Assembly (NCBI GenBank): GCA_030725885.1
Contig: JANRET010000105.1
Location: 1 to 6,368, forward strand
DNA from: Microbacteriaceae bacterium
GTDB taxonomy: Bacteria; Actinomycetota; Actinomycetes; Actinomycetales; Microbacteriaceae
Direction: 5' to 3'
DNA: 6,368 bases
In this document: one piece after another, positions 1 to 4,080 of the stretch
How the letters are laid out: every line of letters starts with the position of its first letter
Position numbering within the stretch: the stretch's first letter is position 1
Program-made: the position numbers and the translations under genes
The notes under the pieces: generated by a model
Told to the model about the DNA's origin: nothing
Databases searched by the model: none
What the model saw: only the letters and a program-made list of their open reading frames with translations

Positions 1-54
1 GACGTACACCGCAAAACCGCGAATGTGCGCGGGATTATCGGGATTGTCGACCAT
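1..54 (-). CDS. 5' fragment of an unidentified gene downstream of upp (first 18 codons)
   Basis: An ATG at 54..52 on the minus strand opens a frame that stays open to the window edge and encodes MVDNPDNPAHIRGFAVYV. The start lies 16 bases after the upp stop codon in the same direction, so the gene could be the second member of a upp unit. However, TAAAAT sits exactly six bases before the ATG, the same arrangement as at four other starts in this window, so it may have its own leaderless promoter. No Shine-Dalgarno site is visible before the ATG. Eighteen residues are too few to name a family, and I do not recognise the product. That it is a gene at all is inferred from the open frame, the promoter-like spacing and the orientation. 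Confidence 0.5.
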   Translation of the reverse strand, partial: MVDNPDNPAHIRGFAVYV

Positions 55-60
55 CCCGAT

Positions 61-66
61 ATTTTA
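61..66 (-). promoter_or_regulatory. Candidate -10 hexamer TAAAAT for the gene at the left edge
   Basis: TAAAAT matches five of six bases of the TATAAT consensus and is separated from the ATG at 54 by six bases (ATCGGG). That places the expected transcription start at the A of the ATG. No good -35 is visible at 16 to 18 bases upstream, which is common for actinobacterial promoters. Confidence 0.45.
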
Positions 67-70
67 CCGT

Positions 71-706
71 CTAGCCCGCGACGCCGTAGAGACGGTCGCC
101 CGCATCGCCCAGCCCCGGCACGATGTACCCGTGCTCGTTGAGTCGCTCATCGAGTGCCCCGAGCACCAGGGTGACGTCCCGCGAGCCGACCGCGGTTTTC
201 ACCGCGGCGACACCCTCGGGAGACCCCAGCAGGCACACTGCCGTCACGTCCGTTGCGCCTCGCTGGAATAGGAATTCGATCGCGGCGATGAGGGACCCGC
301 CCGTTGCGAGCATCGGATCGAGCACGTAACACTGTCGACCGGTGAGGTCGGCGGGAAGTCGCTCGGCGTACACCGAAGGTTGGAGCGTTGCTTCATCGCG
401 CACCATCCCCAGGAAACCCGTTTCGGCACTGGGCAGCAGCCGCAACAGTCCTTCCAACATCCCCAGTCCCGCGCGCAGAATGGGCACAATCAACGGCCGC
501 GGTTCGGCGAGAATCACGCCCTCGGTCGGGGCGACCGGGGTTTCGATGTGGTGGGGAATCACGCGAACATCGCGAGTCGCTTCGTACGCCAAGAGCGTCA
601 TCAGTTCGTCCGCCAAGGTTCGGAAAATCGAGGACGGTGTGGTTTTGTCCCTCAGGATCGTCAGTTTGTGGGTGACGAGGGGGTGTTCAGCAACTATGAC
701 TCGCAT
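71..706 (-). CDS. upp: Uracil phosphoribosyltransferase
   Basis: This cytoplasmic salvage enzyme makes UMP and pyrophosphate from uracil and PRPP. At 211 residues it has the usual length of bacterial UPRT (about 208). The PRPP-binding loop is at residues 130-137 (DPMLATGG, after the strand CYVL). The C-terminal uracil-binding segment is at about 193-208 ([16 protein letters not shown]). The PILRAGLGM segment at about 75-83 is also typical. The start [20 protein letters not shown] matches the family N-terminus, so the ATG at 706 is secure. No Shine-Dalgarno site precedes it. Instead TAGATT lies six bases upstream, suggesting a leaderless mRNA. It is divergent from tadA with 27 bases between start codons, so each promoter must extend into the other gene. 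The next minus-strand gene begins 16 bases after its stop. Confidence 0.97.
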   Translation of the reverse strand: MRVIVAEHPLVTHKLTILRDKTTPSSIFRTLADELMTLLAYEATRDVRVIPHHIETPVAPTEGVILAEPRPLIVPILRAGLGMLEGLLRLLPSAETGFLGMVRDEATLQPSVYAERLPADLTGRQCYVLDPMLATGGSLIAAIEFLFQRGATDVTAVCLLGSPEGVAAVKTAVGSRDVTLVLGALDERLNEHGYIVPGLGDAGDRLYGVAG

Positions 707-711
707 AGGCT
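706..711 (+). promoter_or_regulatory. Possible -10 hexamer TAGGCT for tadA
   Basis: TAGGCT fits TANNNT and would give a transcription start near 718, just upstream of the tadA ribosome-binding site. It touches the first base of the upp start codon. No recognisable -35 is present at the correct spacing, so this is a weak call. Confidence 0.25.
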
Positions 712-712
712 C

Positions 713-718
713 AATCTA
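713..718 (-). promoter_or_regulatory. Candidate -10 hexamer TAGATT for leaderless upp
   Basis: TAGATT fits the TANNNT pattern of actinobacterial -10 elements and is followed by six bases (GAGCCT) and the upp ATG. There is no Shine-Dalgarno sequence in the intergenic 27 bases on this strand. The -35 region would fall inside the first codons of tadA and shows only a weak match. Confidence 0.5.
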
Positions 719-724
719 TCGAAT

Positions 725-730
725 GGAGAG
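725..730 (+). promoter_or_regulatory. tadA ribosome-binding site GGAGAG
   Basis: GGAGAG is a good Shine-Dalgarno core but ends only three bases before the ATG at 734. An in-frame ATG at 755 (residue 8) would be too far from it. The site therefore supports 734, although the spacing is short. Confidence 0.55.
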
Positions 731-733
731 CGG

Positions 734-1192
734 ATGACCGAGGACACGATCGCAATGGACGAGGCGCTTCGCCTCGCGGGGGTTGCCCTCTCGTCTGACG
801 ATGTGCCGGTGGGCGCCGTCGTCCTCAATTCGACCGGCCAGATTGTCGGACGCGGTCGAAACGAACGCGAATTGACGGGTGACCCAACCGCGCACGCGGA
901 AATCGTGGCGCTTCGCGACGCAGCTCGTGCTCACGGCTCATGGAACCTGTCCGACCACACCCTGGTCGTGACGCTCGAACCGTGCGCCATGTGCGCGGGC
1001 GCAATTCTCAATGCGCGAATCGCCAAGGTCGTATTTGGCGCGTGGGACGACAAAGCGGGCGCTGCGGGCAGCGTCCTCGATATCCTTCGAACCCGCACTC
1101 TCCCCGCTCGAGTCGCCGAGGTGGTCGGCGGTGTTCGCGCCGATGAGTGTTCCGCGTTGTTAACCGAGTTTTTCGACCAACTGCGCGATTAG
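734..1192 (+). CDS. tadA: tRNA-specific adenosine deaminase
   Basis: TadA deaminates adenosine 34 of tRNA-Arg(ACG) to inosine, an essential decoding modification in most bacteria. The 152-residue protein carries the zinc-dependent deaminase motifs: PTAHAE at 51-56 (zinc ligand His54, catalytic Glu56) and PCAMC at 83-87 (zinc ligands Cys84 and Cys87). DVPVGAVV at 23-30, VVFGAWDDKAGAAGS at about 99-113 and the C-terminal DECSALLTEFF are also TadA-like rather than cytidine deaminase-like. The start at 734 has a GGAGAG site three bases upstream; Met8 at 755 is an alternative. The frame is open much further upstream, but that stretch is antisense to upp and is not coding. The TAG stop abuts, without any intervening base, the stop of the convergent membrane-protein gene. 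Confidence 0.96.
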   Translation: MTEDTIAMDEALRLAGVALSSDDVPVGAVVLNSTGQIVGRGRNERELTGDPTAHAEIVALRDAARAHGSWNLSDHTLVVTLEPCAMCAGAILNARIAKVVFGAWDDKAGAAGSVLDILRTRTLPARVAEVVGGVRADECSALLTEFFDQLRD

Positions 1193-1573
1193 TTATACGT
1201 ACAGCTCGGCGTCCCAGAGGACCGCGATGATGAGCGAGATGAACGCCAAGCCTCCGGCTGCGTGGAAGAACGGCTGAAGTCGGGGCTCACCCTTCTTCTG
1301 TCGCTTGCTTCCGAGAATCGCCGCGACAAGCGCACCGGTTGCGAGGAGCGCTTTGACCGTGATCTTGAGATTGTCGGGCGCGTCGCCGGACATGTAGGTC
1401 AGTCCAACCAGGATCGTGCCCGTGACAAGCTGAATCGAGGCACCCCAGATCATCAGGGTGAACGGGAAGTCCGATTTCGCACGCATCTTCAGAATGAATG
1501 ATCCGACGAGGATGGCCATTCCGACGAGGTGGACGAGCACAAAGGCCTCGTTGATAACGGGAGGAAGATCCAC
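1193..1573 (-). CDS. Four-helix membrane protein of unknown function
   Basis: This 126-residue protein has four predicted transmembrane segments, at about 10-28, 38-60, 70-89 and 102-120. A basic loop (KRQKKGEPR) at 90-98 follows the third helix, which suggests that this loop is cytoplasmic. A second charged loop (KMRAKSD, 29-35) separates helices 1 and 2. I do not recognise a named family; it resembles the small conserved integral membrane proteins of actinobacteria annotated as hypothetical. The GTG at 1573 is chosen because GAAAGGA lies seven bases upstream and because the hydrophobic protein begins right after it. The frame stays open to 2131, but that part runs antisense to proC and lacks sensible protein character. 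It diverges from proC and converges on tadA with zero bases between the stops. Confidence 0.85.
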   Translation of the reverse strand: MDLPPVINEAFVLVHLVGMAILVGSFILKMRAKSDFPFTLMIWGASIQLVTGTILVGLTYMSGDAPDNLKITVKALLATGALVAAILGSKRQKKGEPRLQPFFHAAGGLAFISLIIAVLWDAELYV

Positions 1574-1580
1574 GGTTAGG

Positions 1581-1587
1581 TCCTTTC
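1581..1587 (-). promoter_or_regulatory. Ribosome-binding site GAAAGGA fixing the GTG start at 1573
   Basis: GAAAGGA complements the 3' end of 16S rRNA and lies seven bases before the GTG. This ideal spacing decides the start of the membrane-protein gene against the far upstream in-frame ATGs. Confidence 0.75.
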
Positions 1588-1611
1588 GATGATGACGGGT
1601 GAGTCGGTTGT

Positions 1612-1622
1612 CATAATACGCT
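1612..1622 (+). promoter_or_regulatory. Candidate -10 region of proC (CATAAT and TACGCT)
   Basis: Two overlapping -10 candidates precede proC. CATAAT at 1612-1617 (five of six consensus bases) would give a leader of about five bases. TACGCT at 1617-1622 sits exactly six bases before the ATG and would give a leaderless mRNA. No Shine-Dalgarno site is present, in agreement with either option. Confidence 0.5.
1613..1618 (-). promoter_or_regulatory. Candidate -10 hexamer TATTAT for the membrane-protein gene
   Basis: TATTAT matches five of six consensus bases and predicts a start near 1605. That leaves a leader of about 32 bases containing the GAAAGGA site. It overlaps the candidate -10 of proC on the other strand. 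The -35 region would lie within the first proC codons and is weak. Confidence 0.5.
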
Positions 1623-1628
1623 GGCACC

Positions 1629-2438
1629 ATGAGCGAAACCTTCGCATTTCTTGGGACCGGCTCGATGAACGGAGCGATTCTCGACGGACTTCGTGCCGCG
1701 GACCCAACCGTTCGCGTTCGCGTGACCACTAAGTCGAGCGACAACGTTCGTGCGGGAGTTGAGTCGCGTTCGACCACTGCCGACCCTGACGCGAACCGAT
1801 GGGCCGTCGCGGGGGCAACCATCGTGGTCATCGGCGTCAAGCCCTTCGCCGTCGCGGATGTCCTGACCGAAATAGCCGGGGCACTGGAACCCGAGGCGCT
1901 TGTCGTTTCGGTTGCGGCCGGCATAACCACGGCGGCCATGGAGAAAATCGTCCGCAACCCGGTTGTCCGATCGATGCCGAACACCCCCGCTCTTGTTGGG
2001 AAGGCGGTCACGGGAATTACGGCCGGTTCGCGCGCGACCCCGGACCACCTCGCCCGTGCGCGGTTGTTGTTTGAGAGCGTCGGTTGGGTGCTCGAACTCC
2101 CCGAGAAACATATCGACGCACTCAGCACCATCTCGGGTTCCGGCCCGGCGTATGTTTTTCACGCGATGGAACAATGGACCGCCGCTGCACGCGAACTCGG
2201 GTTTTCGGACGACGATGCCCGAAACCTCGTCGAAAAAACTTTTGCCGGGGCTACGGCGTTGTTAGAAGCATCGGACGTCGGGCCGGCGGAACTGCGCCGA
2301 CGGGTCACGAGCCCCAACGGCACGACTGAACGAGCGATTGCAGTTTTAGACGATGCCCACCTTGCCGAGATTTACGCCGCCGCCGCGAACGCGGCGCTCG
2401 CCCGTGCACGCGAAATCGCCCGCGAACTCGACTCCTAG
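1629..2438 (+). CDS. proC: Pyrroline-5-carboxylate reductase
   Basis: ProC carries out the last step of proline synthesis, reducing 1-pyrroline-5-carboxylate to L-proline with NAD(P)H in the cytoplasm. The 269-residue length is normal. The N-terminal Rossmann motif is FLGTGSMNGAIL (7-18), followed by VIGVKP (67-72), SMPNTPA (115-121), the substrate-site segment SGSGPAYVF (169-177) and the C-terminal VTSPNGTTERAI (226-237). The three signature blocks settle the family. One oddity is that the residue after Met13 is Asn14, where many homologues such as the E. coli enzyme have the third glycine of the dinucleotide motif. The ATG at 1629 has no Shine-Dalgarno site and has -10-like hexamers directly upstream, so the transcript is probably leaderless or nearly so. 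It is divergent from the membrane-protein gene. Confidence 0.96.
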   Translation: MSETFAFLGTGSMNGAILDGLRAADPTVRVRVTTKSSDNVRAGVESRSTTADPDANRWAVAGATIVVIGVKPFAVADVLTEIAGALEPEALVVSVAAGITTAAMEKIVRNPVVRSMPNTPALVGKAVTGITAGSRATPDHLARARLLFESVGWVLELPEKHIDALSTISGSGPAYVFHAMEQWTAAARELGFSDDDARNLVEKTFAGATALLEASDVGPAELRRRVTSPNGTTERAIAVLDDAHLAEIYAAAANAALARAREIARELDS

Positions 2439-2457
2439 TTCTGGGAAGACGTAAAGG

Positions 2458-2535
2458 TTTCTCACAGGGAACGTCAAGTCACGGGCGCGAGTGTGTGAGG
2501 TGTGAGACACACACAACCGAAAGGACGTCACACAG
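2458..2535 (+). promoter_or_regulatory. GT/CA-rich leader with repeats and alternative hairpins ahead of the HGPR-repeat gene
   Basis: The 97 bases between proC and the next gene contain several related short elements. GTGTGAG is repeated in tandem (2493-2499 and 2500-2506). GTGTGTG (2491-2497) can pair with CACACAC (2508-2514). TCTCACA (2460-2466) can pair with TGTGAGA (2501-2507). TGTGTGA (2492-2498) can pair with TCACACA (2528-2534), which would place the ribosome-binding site (GAAAGGA, 2519-2525) in the loop next to the ATG. These pairings are mutually exclusive. The elements are visible; a role as operator sites or as a structured 5' leader is inference. No clear promoter is seen. Confidence 0.4.
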
Positions 2536-2883
2536 ATGGCTAAAAAAACACAGGACGAGCCGGTCGAACCGATCGTCCCGTCCAACCGAAACAAGGTTCG
2601 AACGGTCGGATTAATCGCCGGAGGCGTTCTCGCACTGGGAGCGACCTTTGCGGCCGGTGCCGCAGTCGGGCACGGAATCGACCGACCCCGTGGTGGCGAC
2701 TTTGCCGCGGGATCGCAGATGGGTGAACGCGAGCACGGACCGCGCCTGGGTGGGCACGTGGATGACCGTGACGGTATGCACGGACCACGCCTAGGGCAGC
2801 GCGGCGGGGACCGTGACGGAATGCACGGACCGCGCGGCTCGATTCCTGACGGATCTGCCCCGGCTCCGGACGTCACGCCGTAG
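2536..2883 (+). CDS. Single-helix membrane-anchored or secreted protein with 15-residue HGPR repeats
   Basis: The product has 115 residues and I do not recognise a named family. A basic N-terminus (Lys3, Lys4, Arg18, Lys20, Arg22) precedes one Gly/Ala-rich hydrophobic segment at about 23-45. This is compatible with an N-in/C-out anchor or with a signal peptide cleaved near the AAGAA at 39-43. The exported part contains a repeat with a period of exactly 15 residues: HGPR at 67-70, 82-85 and 97-100, with DRDGM before the last two. The tail is short and rich in Pro, Asp and Ser. There is no cysteine. The histidines and methionines could bind metal, but this is speculation. The ATG is supported by GAAAGGA ten bases upstream. 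It lies between proC and an ArsR-type regulator, and a strong hairpin with a T tract follows its stop codon. Confidence 0.8.
   Translation: MAKKTQDEPVEPIVPSNRNKVRTVGLIAGGVLALGATFAAGAAVGHGIDRPRGGDFAAGSQMGEREHGPRLGGHVDDRDGMHGPRLGQRGGDRDGMHGPRGSIPDGSAPAPDVTP
2734..2835 (+). repeat. 45-base in-frame tandem repeat encoding the HGPR units
   Basis: Copies begin at 2734, 2779 and 2824, each with CACGGACC encoding HGP; the third is partial (HGPR only). The 45-base period keeps the reading frame. The copies differ at silent positions and in the middle of the unit (LGGHVDDRDGM against LGQRGGDRDGM), so this is not a fresh duplication. Confidence 0.8.
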
Positions 2884-2913
2884 TCACATCGCACCACCGT
2901 GTTGACAGAAAAC

Positions 2914-2942
2914 ACGACAGGGTATCTCTCAGGGGATACCCT
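2914..2942 (+). promoter_or_regulatory. Candidate leaderless promoter of the ArsR-type gene
   Basis: TACCCT (2937-2942) fits TANNNT and is followed by six bases (GTTTTT) and the ATG at 2949. ACGACA (2914-2919) lies 17 bases upstream of it and matches four of six bases of TTGACA. The -10 element sits inside the right arm of the inverted repeat, so a protein bound there would block transcription. A perfect TTGACA at 2902-2907 is close by, but only TATCTC at 15 bases follows it. Confidence 0.45.
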
Positions 2943-2948
2943 GTTTTT
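2917..2948 (+). terminator. Perfect 10-bp inverted repeat with T5: terminator and/or regulator operator
   Basis: ACAGGGTATC (2917-2926) and GATACCCTGT (2935-2944) form a perfect 10-bp stem around an eight-base loop, followed by five T residues (2944-2948) that touch the ATG of the ArsR-type gene. As RNA this has the form of an intrinsic terminator for the upstream repeat-protein gene, 33 bases after its stop. As DNA it is a symmetrical site overlapping the presumed promoter of a DNA-binding regulator, so it could equally be its autoregulatory operator. Both roles are possible together. The sequence alone does not decide. Confidence 0.55.
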
Positions 2949-3359
2949 ATGAACGACATCTTTGACGTGCTCGCGGAACCGCTGCGCCGCGACATCCTCG
3001 TGCACCTCCGTAACTCGGCACCGAGCGACATGGCCGTCGGAGACATTGTTGCTCTTATCGGTTCGACGCAGCCCACCGTGTCCAAGCACCTCAAGGTGTT
3101 GCGCGACGCCGGGCTTGTTAGCGTCCGAGAGGACGGTCAGCACCGGTTTTACCGTGTCAATCCCGAACCGCTCGCGATTGTCGAGGGTTGGGTGTCGGTC
3201 ATGAACGACACCCCGGCACCTCCTGTCGATGGTCCGACCCGCATTCTGCCCGATACCGACCTGGCCGGCCTCGGTCGTTCGCTGGGATGGATCGCCGCCG
3301 ACATCGCCTCGCGTCTTTCCAACGTCGTTGGGAACCGTCGCCCGCCCAAGTCACGCTAG
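2949..3359 (+). CDS. ArsR/SmtB-type winged-helix transcriptional regulator
   Basis: The 136-residue protein begins with FDVLAEPLRRDILVHL (5-20), the typical first helix of ArsR-type regulators. The helix-turn-helix follows, with recognition helix at about 39-57 (STQPTVSKHLKVLRDAGLV), and then the beta wing at about 57-70 (VREDGQHRFYRV). It has no cysteine anywhere, so the classical ELCVCDL metal site of ArsR/SmtB sensors is absent and the signal, if any, is unknown. The last 50 residues form an extra C-terminal part with a Pro-rich linker (89-97) and a possible helix (105-124). The ATG has no ribosome-binding site; a T5 tract lies directly upstream and a TANNNT hexamer six bases before the ATG, suggesting a leaderless mRNA. 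An inverted repeat over this promoter suggests autorepression. bS22 follows after 56 bases. Confidence 0.88.
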   Translation: MNDIFDVLAEPLRRDILVHLRNSAPSDMAVGDIVALIGSTQPTVSKHLKVLRDAGLVSVREDGQHRFYRVNPEPLAIVEGWVSVMNDTPAPPVDGPTRILPDTDLAGLGRSLGWIAADIASRLSNVVGNRRPPKSR

Positions 3360-3362
3360 ACT
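3357..3362 (+). promoter_or_regulatory. Possible -10 hexamer TAGACT for the bS22 unit
   Basis: TAGACT overlaps the stop codon of the ArsR-type gene and is the same hexamer found before hadA. It would start transcription near 3369 and give bS22 a leader of about 47 bases. TATTGT at 3369-3374 is an alternative. No clear -35 accompanies either. Confidence 0.3.
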
Positions 3363-3380
3363 TCACGGTATTGTTCATTT

Positions 3381-3398
3381 GCCGACCGTTCGGTTGGC
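3381..3398 (+). promoter_or_regulatory. Hairpin in the leader of the bS22 gene
   Basis: GCCGACC (3381-3387) and GGTTGGC (3392-3398) form a seven-bp stem with one G-U pair and a four-base loop, ending seven bases before the AAAGG ribosome-binding site (3405-3409). It has no T tract, so an intrinsic terminator is unlikely. It could be a leader structure affecting translation of the ribosomal protein; that role is inference. Confidence 0.4.
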
Positions 3399-3415
3399 CA
3401 GGGTAAAGGTGTCCC

Positions 3416-3514
3416 ATGGGTTCCGTTATTAAGAAGCGCCGCAAGCGTATGGCGAAAAAGAAGCACCGCAAGTTGCTTCGTAAGACACGCCACCAGCGAC
3501 GCAACAAGAAGTAG
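3416..3514 (+). CDS. Small ribosomal subunit protein bS22 (AURKAIP1/COX24 domain)
   Basis: This 32-residue, extremely basic protein ([20 protein letters not shown], then a similar Arg/Lys-rich tail ending RRNKK) matches the actinobacterial AURKAIP1/COX24-domain protein. In mycobacterial ribosome structures this protein is bS22, a component of the small subunit near the decoding region. More than half of its residues are Lys or Arg. It is short enough to be missed by gene finders with a length cut-off. The ATG at 3416 is supported by AAAGG six bases upstream (3405-3409); the internal Met12 would remove the conserved [10 protein letters not shown] segment. A hairpin lies in the leader. The glutaredoxin-like gene starts 15 bases after its stop, and the ArsR-type gene ends 56 bases before it. 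Confidence 0.93.
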   Translation: MGSVIKKRRKRMAKKKHRKLLRKTRHQRRNKK

Positions 3515-3529
3515 TCGTCCGATTGCCCC

Positions 3530-3784
3530 ATGGCCCGTCTGACTGTCGAATTGATGGGGAAGCCTGGTTGTCATCTGTGTGACGACGCTCGTGTGATTGT
3601 CCGTTCGGTTCTTCAGGATTTTCCGAGGGCTGAACTTGTCGAACACAACATTCTGGACGACGTGGAGATGTTCGAAAATTTCAAGAATGAAATCCCCGTC
3701 GTCCTCATCAACGGTCAGCGGCACTCCCAGTGGCGTGTAGACGAGGATTCGTTTCGATCGGCACTGACAAAGGAACTCGCGTGA
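3530..3784 (+). CDS. Glutaredoxin-like thiol protein (Glrx/DUF836 type)
   Basis: The 84-residue protein has a compact thioredoxin fold: a first strand LTVELMG (4-10), a redox motif GCHLC with Cys14 and Cys17 at the start of a helix, and the cis-proline strand EIPVVLING at 54-62 with Pro56. The CHLC motif followed by DDA, and the short length, fit the glutaredoxin-like DUF836 family of actinobacteria rather than classical glutaredoxins (CPYC) or mycoredoxin. It probably reduces or senses thiols in the cytoplasm; the partner is unknown. The ATG at 3530 puts the first strand where the fold expects it, but no clear ribosome-binding site precedes it, so its translation may depend on bS22, which ends 15 bases upstream. 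Its stop overlaps the next start as GTGA. Confidence 0.88.
   Translation: MARLTVELMGKPGCHLCDDARVIVRSVLQDFPRAELVEHNILDDVEMFENFKNEIPVVLINGQRHSQWRVDEDSFRSALTKELA
3769..3774 (+). promoter_or_regulatory. Ribosome-binding site AAAGGA deciding the GTG start at 3781
   Basis: AAAGGA lies within the last codons of the glutaredoxin-like gene, six bases before the GTG at 3781. It favours that GTG over the in-frame ATG at 3730, which would add 17 residues of poor quality and overlap the upstream gene by 55 bases. Confidence 0.7.
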
Positions 3785-4080
3785 TTCAACACAACGTCGT
3801 GTGGAAGCTCGTTGAGCAGTCCACGTCCGAGCGGTCCGCCGTGTTGACGCGGTTCGCAGCCGAACTCGGCGCGCTCGTGGGAGTCGTCCCCGGCCTGGTC
3901 AGTGTCTCGCTCACTCCCGACGTGGGGGAAAACCCCAACAACTTTGATGTTTCGCTCATCACGATTCACGAATCACGCGCGGCTCTGGCGACCTATCAGT
4001 CGCACCCCGACCACGTCGCTATCGGCACCTGGTGGGGTTCCCTCGTCACTCATCGCGGAGCGGTCGACAGCGAGATTTAG
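3781..4080 (+). CDS. Dabb-family protein (stress-responsive A/B barrel domain)
   Basis: The 99-residue protein fits the dimeric alpha-beta barrel (Dabb) fold. The first strand IQHNVVWKL (2-10) carries the conserved His and Trp. A helix follows at about 15-31, then the strand GLVSVSLTPD (38-47), the FDVSLITIHES strand (55-65), and the family hallmark ALATYQSHPDHVAI (68-81). The fold is usually a small homodimer in the cytoplasm. Members are annotated as stress-responsive, and some relatives act on polyketide or aromatic substrates, so the function here is unknown. The GTG start is supported by AAAGGA six bases upstream and overlaps the stop of the glutaredoxin-like gene by four bases (GTGA), implying coupled translation. 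Its TAG stop is followed immediately by the ATG of the yedK-type gene. Confidence 0.85.
   Translation: MIQHNVVWKLVEQSTSERSAVLTRFAAELGALVGVVPGLVSVSLTPDVGENPNNFDVSLITIHESRAALATYQSHPDHVAIGTWWGSLVTHRGAVDSEI

Noticed and set aside
380..733. Upstream extension of the tadA frame
   Set aside because: It is antisense to upp and has no protein character; TadA has its normal length from 734.
1574..2131. N-terminal extension of the membrane-protein frame
   Set aside because: The added 186 codons are antisense to proC, with Ser/Arg/Thr-rich composition. The GTG at 1573 has an ideal ribosome-binding site.
2381..2396. Perfect seven-bp hairpin CGCCGCG-AA-CGCGGCG near the end of proC
   Set aside because: It lies in codons for an Ala/Asn-rich helix, has a two-base loop and no T tract. 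It is best explained by GCC/GCG codon use.
2491..2514. The GTGTGTG/CACACAC hairpin as a terminator of proC
   Set aside because: No T tract follows and the stem is A-T/G-C mixed with only seven pairs; a leader or operator role fits better.
2902..2907. Perfect TTGACA before the ArsR-type gene as the -35 element
   Set aside because: No good -10 lies 16 to 18 bases downstream; the nearest, TATCTC, is at 15 bases and matches only three consensus positions. The TACCCT arrangement fits the other starts better, though a second promoter is not excluded.
2346..3143. A 265-codon minus-strand open frame over the proC end, the repeat gene and the regulator
   Set aside because: It has no ribosome-binding site or recognisable domain and crosses three plus-strand genes. 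The Arg/Pro/Cys-rich repeats in it are the mirror of the HGPR repeat.
3730..3780. ATG at 3730 as the start of the Dabb gene
   Set aside because: It would overlap the glutaredoxin-like gene by 55 bases and lacks a ribosome-binding site, while GTG at 3781 has AAAGGA at six bases and begins at the family's first strand.
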